Positions 43,107 to 55,900 of a DNA stretch of 64,000 bases are shown piece by piece (positions within the stretch are counted from its first letter, which is position 1; each line of letters begins with the position of its first letter). Under the pieces are notes generated by a model that saw only the letters and a program-made list of their open reading frames with translations, ran no database searches and was not told where the DNA came from. Location of the stretch: NCBI RefSeq assembly GCF_000002985.6, contig NC_003280.10, positions 13,326,501 through 13,390,500 on the forward strand, written 5' to 3'. Source of the stretch: Caenorhabditis elegans. Taxonomy: Eukaryota; Nematoda; Chromadorea; Rhabditida; Rhabditidae. The position numbers and the translations under genes are program-made.

Positions 43107-46100
43107 ATGTCAAATGACAAAACTCCGCTAGTTTTGTGCGAAGTTTGCGTGCGACAAATCTCTGGAGACGCGGAGGAAGTGACAAAATGCGAAAATTCTT
43201 TCGAATGTCAGCTTTGCTTCGGGATTATGGATCAGGCAATGATTGATGAGGTTATAACTCACGATTTTTATACAAAATATCCATAAAAATGCTTCAGGTC
43301 GGCGAAAAAGTGCAAGAAGAGCTCTCCAAGCTGCCCTACGACTCGATGAGCTTCATTTTGGCGTTGAATTTGCCCGTTGGACAGACTTTAAGGTGATTTT
43401 AGAATCATTGTTGATTTTCCGCCGCCAAAAACTCGAAATTTAAATTTTTGACAGGGAGATTCTAGTAAGCCGTCTCCGACCGGATTTCAATGGGACACTG
43501 GCTTCTGTTCCGTATAAAGTGCGAAATATTGATGGATATTTGAAGAAATTGGGCTCTGTAAGCTTAAATTACCTAAAAACGACTTTTCCACGAAAAAAAT
43601 CCATTTTTTTTTGTTAAATTCGGAGTTTCCAACGTTTTATACCCTCAAAAATCAATAAAAACTTGGAAAATGTTGAAAAATTGCTTCAAACTCCAATTTC
43701 TACCTTCAAAACTTAAATTTTGAAATACTGAAGCCATTTTTCTAGGAAAAAATATGAAAAATCGCATTTTTGGAATTTTTCTACTTGAAATTCCAAATTT
43801 ATCGTAGAAAAATGCATTTTTGAGCAAAAAAAAATCCGTTTTTAGCTAAATTTTACACATTTTTTGCACTTTTGAGCAGAATAATAGTATTTTTTGAAAT
43901 ATTTTCAAATTTTTTACAGTTTTTCAGAATTTTATGCCCTGAAAATCAATAAAAAGTTGGAAAATGTCGAAAACTGCCTTAAAAATTGCCAAAAACTCCA
44001 ATTTTAGAGTTTTTTGAGTCAAAAATTAATAAAATTTGCAGTATTCCGGAAAACGACCAACTCTGAGCTCAGATCTCCAGCTTATGATCACTTTTGAGCA
44101 GGAGGAATCGAATTTTTCGGATCTACAATTTCTTCAAAATCAATTTCCGAACGATTTTCGTGTTGGAAAACGTGGAAGATATAATAATAATCAAGAAGCG
44201 CCGTCGAGTGTATCAAAACAGCAATTACAGCAGGTCACTGGCAGGATTAACGAGCAAATTGCAAAGTAATAGCGGTGGAAACCGACGAGAAAATAGGAAA
44301 TTTTGCACAAAAAATGGGTTTAATAAGTTGGAAAATGTCAAAAACCCTCGATTTTGGACCAAATTTCAGCTTAAAAATTGAATTTTGAAGCTATTTTTCC
44401 ACAATTTGTCTGAAAAATAGCTCAAAACTTGAATTTTAAAAGTTTTTAGCTATTTTTTCGGCGAAAAAACGATGAAAATTCCAAAAAAAAACTCTTTGTT
44501 CGTTATTTTTAACGGAAAATTTCAAATTTATCGTTGAAAACCCCACATAAAAATCCTTTTTTCACTGAATTTTACAATTTTTGAACAAGAAAAACTATTT
44601 TTTTAAACAAAAAAAAAAACCAATTTTTTTCGCTAAATTCGGAGTTTCCAACGTTTTATACCCTCAAAAGTCAATAAAAACTTGGAAAATGTTGAAAAAT
44701 TGTTGCTTCAAACTCCAATTTCTACCTTCAAAACTTACATTTTGAAATACTGAAGCCATTTTTCCAAGAAAAAATATAATTTCTAACGGAAATTCCAAAT
44801 TTATCGTGGAAAAACCCCACATTTTAACTAGAAAAATGCATTTTTGAGCGGAAATCAATATTTTCAAATTTTAAACAATTTTTCCTTTTTTTTCTCCGAA
44901 TTTTCACAATTTCAGGCAAAAACCTGTCAAATATTGCAGTTTTTCAGAATTTTATGCCCTGAAAATCAATAAAAAGTTGGAAAATGAATCGAAAACTGCC
45001 TTAAAAATTGCCAAAAACTCCAATTTTTGCCGATTTTCGACCGAATTTTCAGCCCAAAAAGCCTATTTTCTCTAGAAAATTTCATATTTAACGTTAAGGG
45101 CCCATTTTAGAGCGAAAAATAGAAAATTTAAGACAATTTTTACATGAAATTTCCGAATTTTTTGCGAAAATTCCAAAATTTATCAACAAAAAATCCAAAA
45201 AATCCGATTTTTTTGTTGAAAAATCGGAATTTTCCCGCAATTTTTTCACGATTTCGACCTAATAAAATTCTCCAAATTTCCGCAATTTTCCCCAAAAAAT
45301 CTGAATTTCAGCTAAAAATTGTGTGAATTTGAAAATTTTCACGTCAAAAAATCTGAATTTTCACGACGATTTCGACCTAAAATTCACCAAATTTCACCAA
45401 TTTTCCCCAAAAAAATCCATATTTTCTCTACAGAAAGTACATCTTCAAATCGCCAACCCGTAAATGCACATTTCAACTTCAATTCGAACGAGATCCAGTA
45501 TACATTGCTGGAAGATATTGTAAATATTCAAGATGTCTACCACAATCACCGTGGAGTGAGGATAAAGATGCTCCGAGAGAGCCCGGAAATTCGGTTCGAT
45601 TTTTGAGTGGAAAATTGATGGAAAATTGATGGAAAATTGATGGAAAATTGATGGAAAATTGAAGAAAATTCCACTTGAAACTTGAAAAATCTGGAATTTA
45701 AATTTTGAAAAAAATCTAGAAATAACCTTCAAAAATCGGAAAATTCATAAAATTCCGGTGAAATTTCTTCAAAAAAAGCTGAAAATTCAGCGTAATCAAC
45801 TAATTTTCGAGCCTTTAGAACTAAAAAAAATCGACAAAATCTCATTTGATTTTTCCCGGATTTTTTTAAAATGAAATTACCCAAAAAATGCGAGTTTTTC
45901 AACAAATTTTCGACTGTTTAATGAAATTTTGCTCTGAAAATGCAATTTTTGAAGTTTTTTTTTGTTTAATTTTAAAAAATCTATAAAAACCTTTTTTCTG
46001 GAGCTTTTGAAATAAAAAATCAACATAAATTTAATGAAAAAATCTAGAAAACATCAAAATTTTTACCCAAAATCCACGGAAATCTCTAAAAAATTTAGAA

Positions 46101-48607
46101 TTTTCATGTTTTTCGGCCAAAATTAGACACATTTTCGACAATTTCCAGGCGAAAAATTGAAGAAAACCCAGTTATCCTGCCAAATTTCCGGGACAATTTT
46201 TTGGAAAAATCAAAAAATTCCAATTTTTTATCTGCATTTTCAGATTTGTAATGGAATTTTCTAAAGAAATATTTCTGCTTTTTCTGAATTTACTACAAAA
46301 ATTTCATTTTCCCCTAATTTTCTGGGAAAAATGCAGATTTTTTTTTGAATTTTCTGGCCTTTTGGAAAAAAAAATTCGGAAATTTCAGTTTTTTTCGAAT
46401 AAAAAATCTAGAAATGTGAATTTTTTTTGCAAAATAAAGTTAAGATTTTTTTGACTAAAAAAAAAATTAAATTCTGATGTTCTGACCCCTCAAAAATCTA
46501 AAAAAAATTTGAGTTTTCAAGTTTTCTGAGCAAAATTTCAAGAAAATTTCCAAGAAAAAAAAAAAAAAAAACCCCTAATTTCTGCAAAAATTCGGTGAAA
46601 TATTTCTAGAATATTCTATAAATTTAAAAAAATTGAATTTTTCTTTTTTAAAAATTTTTCTATAAAAGTTCCAAAAAAATCGGTTTTTTTTTAGTTTTTA
46701 GGGAATTTATAAAATTTATTTCGAAATTTTTCAAAAATTCCAAGTAAAATACCAATTTTTTTTGGAAGAAATCGAAATTTTACCAAAAAAATCATTTCTT
46801 ACCAAAAAAAAAAGTTTTTAAAAAAACTAAATTTTTTGACGAAAAATCGAAATTTTCAGGAAAATCGAATGTTTTACCGGAAACTACAGTTTTGCCTAAA
46901 AACTATCGATTATTTCAAGAAAAATGTCAATTTTACTGAAAAAATCGCGATAATCCGGAAAAATTTTCACATTTATATGAAAAATGGGGAGTTCTACCAA
47001 CAAAAAAAATCAAAATTTTACAAAAAAAAAATCGAAAAAATTGAAATTTTGAGTTTTTCCCCTAAAAAATCAAAAATTTTTAATTCGAAATTTTTGCAGG
47101 TTTCCGAAAAAGTGTGTGACCTCCTGAAAAAGCAATTCGGAGCCAGTGATAGTCGATTCGTGACGTCAGGACGTGAGGATATTGACGTCAGAATGCTCGG
47201 AACCGGCCGCCCATTTGTCGTTGAGCTCCGAAATTGTAGAACGACGGCTCCAGTGAGAGGAATCAAGTATTTGGAGACACTGAAGACGGTTCAGGAGGCT
47301 ATAAATGTACAGAAGGATGTGAAAGTCGTGTCGCTGACCAGAGTTCCACGGGATGTTTCTGAGAAGCTGTGTGTTGGAGAAGAAGGTGCATGCACAATTT
47401 TATGGAAACAGAAAATGGAATTTGGAGCAATTTGAACTGAAAATTTGCTGAAAATATTATTTTTTCAGCAAAAAAATCAAGAAAAATCGGCAATTTGTAC
47501 CAAAAAGTCGGAGAAATTGAACGATTTTCTGGAAAACTAGAAAAAAAACTAAGAAAATCCGAAAATTTGGAGCATTTCGGACTAAAAAAAATAGCTGAAA
47601 ACAGGGATTTTTCGGCAAAAAAATCAAGAAAAACCGACAATTTGTACCCAAAAAATCGGAGGAAATTGCACTTTTTTTTTTTTGGAAAACTAGCAAAAAA
47701 AACCAAAAAAATCCGACAATTTGGAGCATTTGGGCCTAAAAATTACCTGAAAATACGATTTTTCAACAAAAAAAACCAGAAAAATCGGCAATTTGTACCA
47801 AAAAGGTCGGAGAAAATTGAACTAGTAAAAACTAGGAAAAAACCAAGAAAATCCGACAATTTAACGCATTTTGGACAAAAAAAAATAGCTGAAAACAGGG
47901 ATTTTTCGGCAAAAAATTCAAGAAAAACCGACAATTTGTACCCAAAAAAGTCGGAGAAATTGAACGATTTTCTGGAAAACAAGAAAAAAAAAACTAAGAA
48001 AATCCGAAAATTTGGAGCATTTTGGACTGGAAAATTGCCGAAAATACGGATTGTACCCAAAATTTGCAGATATTTATGAAATTTTCTGTAAAAAAAAAAT
48101 CCAAATTTTCAGCAAAAATATCAATTTTACAAAAAAAATTAGAGTTTTACCAAAAAAATGGAGAAAAAAAATCCTTTAAAATAATGCCTAATCTCAAAAT
48201 TTTTTGCAGACAAACGAAAGCAATATTGTGCCTACTGCTACAGTATTCTCCCAATTTCTGACTCCCAATTCACCGCTGCTCAATCGAAAATCCCGCTGAA
48301 AATTGTTCAAAAGACGCCAGTTCGTGTGATGAAGCGTCGAGCTCTACTCGACAGAGAACGATGGATTTATTCGATGAATTTCTTAAAATTGGACGATCAC
48401 CACTTTGAAGTTCGTCTCGAGACCCAAGCAGGAACATATATCAAGGAATTTGTTCACGGAGATTTTGGAAGGACGAGGCCTTCGCTTGCCGAGCTCCTTG
48501 ACGTTGAGCACGGAGAAGTTGATATTTTGGAGCTGGATGTGGAGAAAGTTGATTTGGAATGGCCACCGGAGCTTAAGGATGGACAGGAGCCCGTTAAATT
48601 TCGATAG
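43107..48607 (+). CDS. tRNA pseudouridine synthase Pus10 orthologue
   Basis: Converts uridine to pseudouridine in the T-loop of tRNA (positions 54/55 in archaea and animals); the human protein also has a reported role in miRNA processing. Seven exons: 43107-43250, 43298-43392, 43455-43557, 44042-44265, 45434-45593, 47100-47385 and 48210-48607, joining in frame to 469 residues (human about 529). Visible: two CxxC pairs (C11/C14 and C34/C37), a probable zinc site at the N-terminus; the signature VYIAGRYCKYSRCLPQSPW at 211-229; the catalytic motif SGREDIDVRMLGTGRPF at 265-281, which contains the active-site aspartate (D269 or D271); CAYC at 344-347; and the C-terminal QAGTYIKEFVHGDFGRTRPS at 410-429. 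Exon 5 must be read in the frame entered from 44265; another frame there is open but lacks the AGRY motif. Introns 3, 4 and 6 carry repeats. Confidence 0.95.
43621..45045. repeat. Duplicated intron sequence on both sides of PUS10 exon 4
   Basis: GGAGTTTCCAACGTTTTATA...GCTTCAAACTCCAATTTC...TGAAATACTGAAGCCATTTT (43621-43745) recurs at 44640-44765, and AGTTTTTCAGAATTTTATGC...GCCAAAAACTCCAATTTT (43917-44004) recurs at 44938-45027. The offset is about 1020 bp, but exon 4 itself is not duplicated. Confidence 0.85.
45608..45664. repeat. 15-bp microsatellite-like repeat, GAAAATTGATG unit
   Basis: GGAAAATTGATGGAAAATTG units repeated about five times directly after PUS10 exon 5. The rest of the intron to 47099 is AT-rich with no exon. 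Confidence 0.8.
47460..48060. repeat. Tandem repeat of about 140 bp in PUS10 intron 6
   Basis: Ordered phrases AAATCGGCAATTTGTACC, GTCGGAGAAATTGAACGATT, GAAAATCCGAAAATTTGGAG and GAAAACAGGGATTTTTCGGC recur about four times. The open frames on both strands are repeat artefacts. Confidence 0.85.
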
Positions 48608-49922
48608 AAAATATTGAAATTGAAAATTTCGCACAGAAATTTTGAATTTTTGAGAAAAATGTTTGAAAGGGCAAAAAAAAAAAAATTTTCCTGATAATTC
48701 AAAAAAAATCTGAAAATTCAGAAAAATTTGGTTTTTATAGGATTTTTCAATTTTCAAATTTTTTTTGGATTTTTTCCAGAAAAGTTATGAAAAATCTAGA
48801 TTTTTTCGGTTTTTTTAAATAAAAATTAGCTCAAAAACTTCATTTTTAACGCATTTTTCTTCTAAAAAATTCAGCGAAAAAATCTGAAATTTCCTAGTAA
48901 TTTTACAGAAAAAATATGAATTTTTCACAGAAAATTCCGAAAGATTAGATATTTTTCTAGAAAAATTGGAAAAAAAATTCGCACAAAAAATTCAGTTTTA
49001 ACGCATTTTTCTTCTAAAAATTCAAAGAAAAAATACGAAATTTCCTATTAATTTTACCAAAAAACTTGAATTTTTAAAGAAAATTCCGAAAAATCTGATT
49101 TTTGTTTGAAATTGAGCAAGCCATTTTTCTTTCCAAAATTTGAAAAAAAAACGCTCGAAATTCCTAATTTCTCACCAAAATTTCTCGTTTTTTCTTCTCA
49201 ATTTCCCAAAAAATCCTATTTCTGACTAGAATCGCCGGCGTTTTTCGGTTTTTAAGCTTGAAAAATGTGCAAAAATCCATTTTTTCGGAACAAAATTTCA
49301 CTTTTTCGGCATTTTTTGGTCCAAAAATTCGCAATTTTGAAGCAATTTTTTGATGGAAATCCTGTGAAACCCCGGATTTTTTCGGTGAAAATTGCGGTAT
49401 TTTACGAATTTTCGCGAAAAAAAATGGTGAAATACGTGAAATTCTGAACTTTTTGTGGCAGATTTTTGAGTTAAAATTGCAAAATTTGGTGGTTTTTCCT
49501 AAATTTTTCTATAAAATTTCCAAATAAAATCGACTTTTTTTGAAATTTAATTCAAAATTCGTCATTTTAGGCAAAAAAAAATCAATCCTATTTCCGACTA
49601 AAATTGCCGGCGTTTTTCGGTTTTTAAGCTTGAAAAATGTGCAAAAATCCATTTTTTCTGAGCAAAATTTCTCGTTTTTCGGCATTTTTTGGCCCAAAAA
49701 TTCGCAATTTTGAAGCAATTTTCCCCCATTTTTTGTTATTTAATTGTTGATTTTTCCCCCCACCATTGTTGTTATTTATTTCATTTTTAAACATTTTTCA
49801 CTGTTAAAATTCAATTTTTTTCCAATTTCCAGCTTTCCAAAGGGTCTAAAATCCCTGAAAATATCTTCTTTTTTTTTAAATTTCTTTAATTAATTTCCAA
49901 TTTTTTTTTAGCATTTATAGAA
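48608..49922. other. PUS10 to TSC22 intergenic region with two repeat families
   Basis: A block of about 130 bp (ATCGCCGGCGTTTTTCGGTT...TTCGCAATTTTGAAGCAATT) occurs at 49220-49347 and 49598-49722. Between them, 49348-49583 is a third copy of the arms of the 50047-50805 palindrome. The rest is AT-rich. The 1.3-kb gap is long for a C. elegans operon. Confidence 0.6.
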
Positions 49923-52900
49923 ATGGGTGAATCATTCACGCAGGCAGTAGTCGAAGGGCCTCAACCAAAACCGTCGAGATTTCAATTTGTACCCGTACCC
50001 GGAGAATTTACGAGGTTTGGATGCAAACTTTGGATGAAATTTGGAAAAAAAATTATTTTGATGGAAATCCTGTGAGAAACCCCGGATTTTTTCGGTGAAA
50101 ATTGCGGGATTTTACGAATTTTCGCGAAAAAAAAAGAACTTTTTGGCAGATTTTTGCGTTAAAATTGCAAAATTTGGTGGTTTTTCCTAAATTTTTCTAT
50201 AAAATTTCCAAATAAATATTTTCCAAATCGACTTTTTTGAAATTTAATTCAAAATTCGTAATTTTAGGCAAAAAAAAATCAAAACTTAAAAAAAACAAAG
50301 CGATTTTTACCGAAAAACCCGAAAATTTATGGGAAAATACCACAATTTTACTTTTAAAAAATTTCAAATTTCAGAAAAAAAAATTTTTCGACCGAAAAAA
50401 TCGAAATTTTCCGCGAAAAAAATTATATAATTGCATCAAAAATTGAAATTTCACAGAAAAAAAATCCAAATTTTCAGAAAACTAATTTTTTGCCGGAAAA
50501 AAAACGCGAATTTCTTATCGGGGTTTTCGGTAAAAATCGCTTTGTTTTTTTAAAGTTTTGATTTTTTTTTGCCTAAAATGACGAATTTTAAATTAAATTT
50601 CAAAAAAGTCGATTTAATTTGGAAATTTTATAGAAAAATTTAGGAAAAACCACCAAATTTTGCAATTTTAACTCAAAAATCTGCCACAAAAAGTTCAGAA
50701 TTTCACGTATTTCACCATTTTTTTTCGCGAAAATTCGTAAAATACCGCAATTTTCACCGAAAAAATCCGGGGTTTCTCACAGGATTTCCATCAAAATAAT
50801 TTTTAAACAGAAAATTCTGAGTCGAAAATTCACAAAATTGGCCGCCACAAAACCCCAATATTTTGAAACCTCAGAAAATTTATTTTTAATTTTTTTTTTT
50901 TCATATAAATCTGAAATTTAATTTGTAATAAAAGCCGAAAAGTTACAGAGGGCGATGGAAATGTCGGGACTCGTACCATCCGAACGCGGAGACACTGGAA
51001 TTTGAGAAGAACAAGAGCAAAGAAGAGGAGACGAATCCTGATAAGTATGCAGATTTGAGCACATTTTAACTCGAAAATGCGTCGTAAAAAATTGGCTGAA
51101 ATTCATGAAAATCACTGCAAATTTTAGTGGAAATCGGAGAATTCTCGGCCAAAAAAAAAAGGGATTTTTTTCCGGAATTTTATGATTTTTTTTTATTTTT
51201 TGGAAAAAAATTTCAGAAAAAACGTCTAGAAAAAAGCGTTTAAAACGTTGAATTTTCTCTCAAATTTAAAAAAAATTAGAAAAATTAGAATTTACAGGCT
51301 AAAATTTTTAAAAATCGATTTTTTGTCAATTTTTTTAAAATTTAAGACCATTTTTTTCCTAAAAGTTCAAAAAATTGCCTATAAATGAGCTGAAAATTAG
51401 TGAAAAATTGAATTTTTCCTGATTTTTTCGTTTCCAAAAAAATTCAGAATTCGTGAAAATCTGAAAAAATTGAAAAAATTGAAACTTCACAATTTTCTCT
51501 GGCAATTTCAAAAAAATTAAAATTAAATAATTTGGAGATCAAATTTCTGCTAAAAAAATTGGAAAAAAATCCAATTTTTTGAAATTTTTGAGAAAATTTA
51601 CGTCGAAAATTTCATATTTACACAATAAAACTCAAAAAAATTTTTTTTGACAAAATTGATTTTCTTCAATTTTTCCAAAAATGCCAAGAAAAAATAAAAA
51701 AAATAATGAGCTTCACCGAAAAAAGCAAAAAATTTTACTGGAAAAATCGAAATTTCATCAGTAAAATTTAGTGTTTTTCGCCGGAAAAAAATACTAATAA
51801 TTTCAAGAAAAAAGTCAAAAAGAAATTTTTTTTTTTGGAAAAACACGAATTTCCATTGATTTTCGTCATTTTTTTGACTTTTTTCTTGAAATTATTAGTA
51901 TTTTTTTCCGGTAAAACACTAAATTTTACTGAAAATTTCGATTTTTCCAGTAAAATTTTTAGCTTTTTTCGGTGAAGCTCATTATTTTTTCTTGGCATTT
52001 TTGGAAAAATTGAAGAAAATCAATTTTTTTGTAATTTTGAGTTTTATTGTAAATATGAAATTCTCGACGTAAATTTTCTCAAAAATTTCAAAAAATTGGA
52101 TTTTTTTCCAATTTTTATCAGAAATTTGATCTCCAAATTATTTAATTTATTGAAATTGCCAGAGAAAATTGTGAAGTTTCAATTTTTTCAGATTTCCACG
52201 AATTCTGATTTTTTTGAAACAATTAATTCTCGAAAAAAAATCAGGAAAAATTCAATTTTTCACTAATTTTCAGCTCATTTACAGGCAAATTATGGTTGTT
52301 TTAAATTTTTTTTTGTACTTTTAGGAAAAAAATGGTGGTCTTAAATTTAAAAAATTTGACAAAAAATCGATTTTTAAAAATTTTAGCCTGTAAATTCTAA
52401 TTTTTCGTGAAATTTGAGAGAAAATTCAACGTTTTAAACGCTTTTTTCTAGACGTTTTTTCTGAAATTTTTTTCCAAAAAATAAAAAAAAATCATAAAAT
52501 TCCGGAAAAAAATTTTTTTTTGGAAAAAAACGAATTTCCATTGATTTTCGTCATTTTTTTTTCAAATTTCCCACCAAAAAAACCGTGATTTATTGGATTT
52601 TAATCGGATTTTTTCCAATTTTTCAGAATATCCGTCTTCTTCAAGCTCCGACAACAACAACAAGAGCCGGAGCCCGAGCCGGAGCCGCCTCAACCACCAC
52701 CACAAGAGAGCACAATTCAAGTGACATCAGTCAAGAGTACGAGGCCCGATACAGGAGATCCAGGAGATTCAGAAGTAGTCACAACAGATTCCACGGAAAG
52801 TATTATAATAACTCGAAAAAACGGGGTTACAATTGTCCGAAAAACGTCGAATTCACTGCTTCTTCCCGACGAGAAATATGATCAAATACGCCAACTTTCG

Positions 52901-55900
52901 ATCGATGATTTTGAGAATAAGGAGAAGAAGCAACAAGTACCGCCGACACCGATGAATACACCGCCTGCGAGTCTTGCTGTAGTTGATACCTCGGTAATCA
53001 CACAAGGAAATGGAGCATTTGGAGCAGCTGGAAATCTGAAAAAATTATAGATTTTTGTGTGAAAATTGCGGAATTCTGTGATCGAAATCGTGAAATTTTC
53101 GAGCAAAAAATCACGAAAAAACGTCGAATTTTTGGCAACAATTTGAGAAAAAAATTCGGAAGAATTGAAGTTTTACCAAAATTTTTGTTATTTTTTTTAG
53201 TCTGACGCACCAAATTGAAATTTTTTGTATGTGTAAAAATAGTTTGCACATGGTTACATCATTTTTGTATGAAAAATCAAGAATTTTCGACAAAAAAATT
53301 TTTTTGGACGGATTTTTTTCCAAACTTTTCTTGTTTTCTAATAATGTATTCTAAACAAAGCAATATCCACACACAAACCTCAGTTGAAACCTGAAAAGAA
53401 GCGAGATCTGAAAAATGCCTGAAAAAATTGGCTCCGAGTTAGGGCAATTCGGACGGCCAAAAAATTTTGTGACTATTGTCAAATGAAAGATCATGGTTGA
53501 TAACATAAATTCCCAAAGTTTCATAAAAATCGATTTGCAGCGAACAAAGTTATGATTTTTGACCCGGAACTTATTTGGAGACCTAATAATTTTTCTGCAA
53601 AAAACATATTTTTCTGAAATTATAGAATTTTTCCATGAAAATTTTGTATTTTTCCTGAAATTTTCGATTTTTTTTTCTAGTAAAATTCTTATTTTTTGGA
53701 ATTTTCGTTTAAAAATTTGAAAAAAAATCGATGAAAGGGAACAAAATGCCTCTTTTTTTCCAGTTTTTTAAAAACTTATTTTCGTCCGTAAAAATTGCTC
53801 GTAAAAATTTTTTTTTTCCTGATTTTGGAACCAAATTTCACCGTTTTTTGGCAATTTTTCATTAAAAAATGAAGATTTTTCGACTAATTTTCAGCTTAAA
53901 AGCTAATTTTCGAGAAATTTTTATTTGAAATTTTTTTTTTGATTTTCAAAAAAAAAAGGATTGAAATTTTGAAAAAATCGAATTTTTTAGACAAATTTCA
54001 AAAAAAGAACTTATATGGAGACCTAATAAAAAATTCCAGATCCAATCCACCACGTCTGAAACGACGCCAGGCCACTCGTCGAGCCGTAAACCATCAAAAG
54101 AAGATAGTAGTCCATTTGATGCTTCTTCAGCCACCCCAGCCCCATCTCAACTGGAAACCCCCCAGCAGCAGAAACCCACCACCACCCGTCACTTCCAAGT
54201 CGAGCCAGTTGTGCTCAGTGAGCCAAGTACACCGGCTCCGGTGGCTCCGGCTCCGTCGATTGAGACGCTGACCTCTACTTCACCACCAGTGACACAACAA
54301 CTTGCTCCGTCGCTCAGTGAGCCCACGTTTCAAGTTATTCAGGTAATTTTGAGATATTATGAGAACAAAAAAAAGCAGGATTTTGTCTGCGAAAAATCGA
54401 GAAATTGGATTTAAAAAAAGCACCGAAAATACGAATTTTTCAGTCAAATTTGTTGTAAATTTGCGAAAAATGGCATTTTTGAGCATAATTTGTGATATTT
54501 TCCGGCAAATTGGCAAATTGCCAAAATTTAAGATTTTAGGCAAATCGGCAAGTCGGAAGTTTGCCGAAAATCAAAATTTCCGGCAAATCGAAAAACCGAC
54601 AATTGTCGGAATTGAAAAGTTCCGGAAAATTGGCGAATTGTCAGAATTTAAGATTTTGGGCAAATCGACAAACCGACAATTTGCCAAAAGTCAACCTTTC
54701 CGGCAAATCGGCAAACCGGCGAATTGCCGGAATTGAAAATTTTCGGAAAATTGGCGAATCGTCAATTTGTCAAAAATCAAAATTTCCGGTAAATCGGCAA
54801 ACCGGCGAATTGCCGAAATTAAAAAGTTCCGGAAAATTGGCGAATTGCCGGAATTGAAAATTTTCGGAAAATTGGCGAATCGTCAATTTGTCAAAAATCA
54901 AAATTTCCGGTAAATCGGCAAACCGGCGAATTGCCGAAATTAAAAAGTTCCGGAAAATTGGCGAATTGCCGGAATTGAAAATTTTGGGCAAATTGGCGAA
55001 TCGTCAATTTGCCAAAAATCAAAATTTCCGGTAAATCGGCAAACCGGCGAATTGCCGAAATTAAAAAGTTCCGGAAAATTGGCGAATTGCCGGAATTGAA
55101 AATTTTGGGCAGATTGGCGAATCGTCAATTTGCCAAAAATCAAAATTTCCGGTAAATCGGCAAACCGGCGAATTGCCGAAATTAAAAAGTTCCGGAAAAT
55201 TGGCGAATTGCCGGAATTGAAAATTTTGGGCAAATTGGCGAATCGTCAATTTGCCAAAAATCAAAATTTCCGGTAAATCGGCAAACCGACAAATTGCCGG
55301 AATTAAAAAGTTCCGGAAAATTGGCGAATTGCCGGAATTGAAAATTTTGGGCAAATTGGCGAATCGTCAATTTGCCAAAAATCAAAATTTCCGGTAAATC
55401 GGCAAACCGACAAATTGCCGGAATTGAAAATTTCCGGCAAATCGGCGAATCGTCAATTTGTCAAAAATCAAAATTTCCGGTAAATCGGCAAACCGGCGAA
55501 TTGCCGAAATTAAAAAGTTCCGGCAAATTGGCAAACTGCCGGAATTGAAAATTTCCGGCAAATCGGCGAATCGTCAATTTGCCAAAAAACAAAATTTCCG
55601 GCAAATCGGCAAACCGACGAATTGCCGGAATTGAAAATTTCCGGCAAATCGGCGAATCGTCAATTTGTCAAAAATCAAAATTTCCTGCAAATCGGCAAAA
55701 TGACCATAAAACGATTTTCAAAAATATGAGAATCTTGAAAAAAAACTTTTTTTTTTCGACTTTTTTCGGACTTTTTTCGAAGTTTTTCTTGTAAAAATTT
55801 CGAAAATTCCAGAATTTTTCACACTGAATTTACAGTAAAAAATATCCAAAAAGCTCAAAATTTTTGAAAAGTTGGACTGAAAATTGTATTTTTTTAAAGA

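Noticed and set aside
45434..45606. Alternative frame of PUS10 exon 5 ending ESPEIRFDF with stop at 45606
   Set aside because: The frame entered from 44265 gives the family signature AGRYCKYSRCLPQSPW and exits at a phase-0 donor at 45593, so the other frame is a shadow.
54770..55385. Set of overlapping minus-strand frames with almost the same protein ([14 protein letters not shown])
   Set aside because: They come from the 121-bp period of the minisatellite and lie in an intron of the TSC22 gene.
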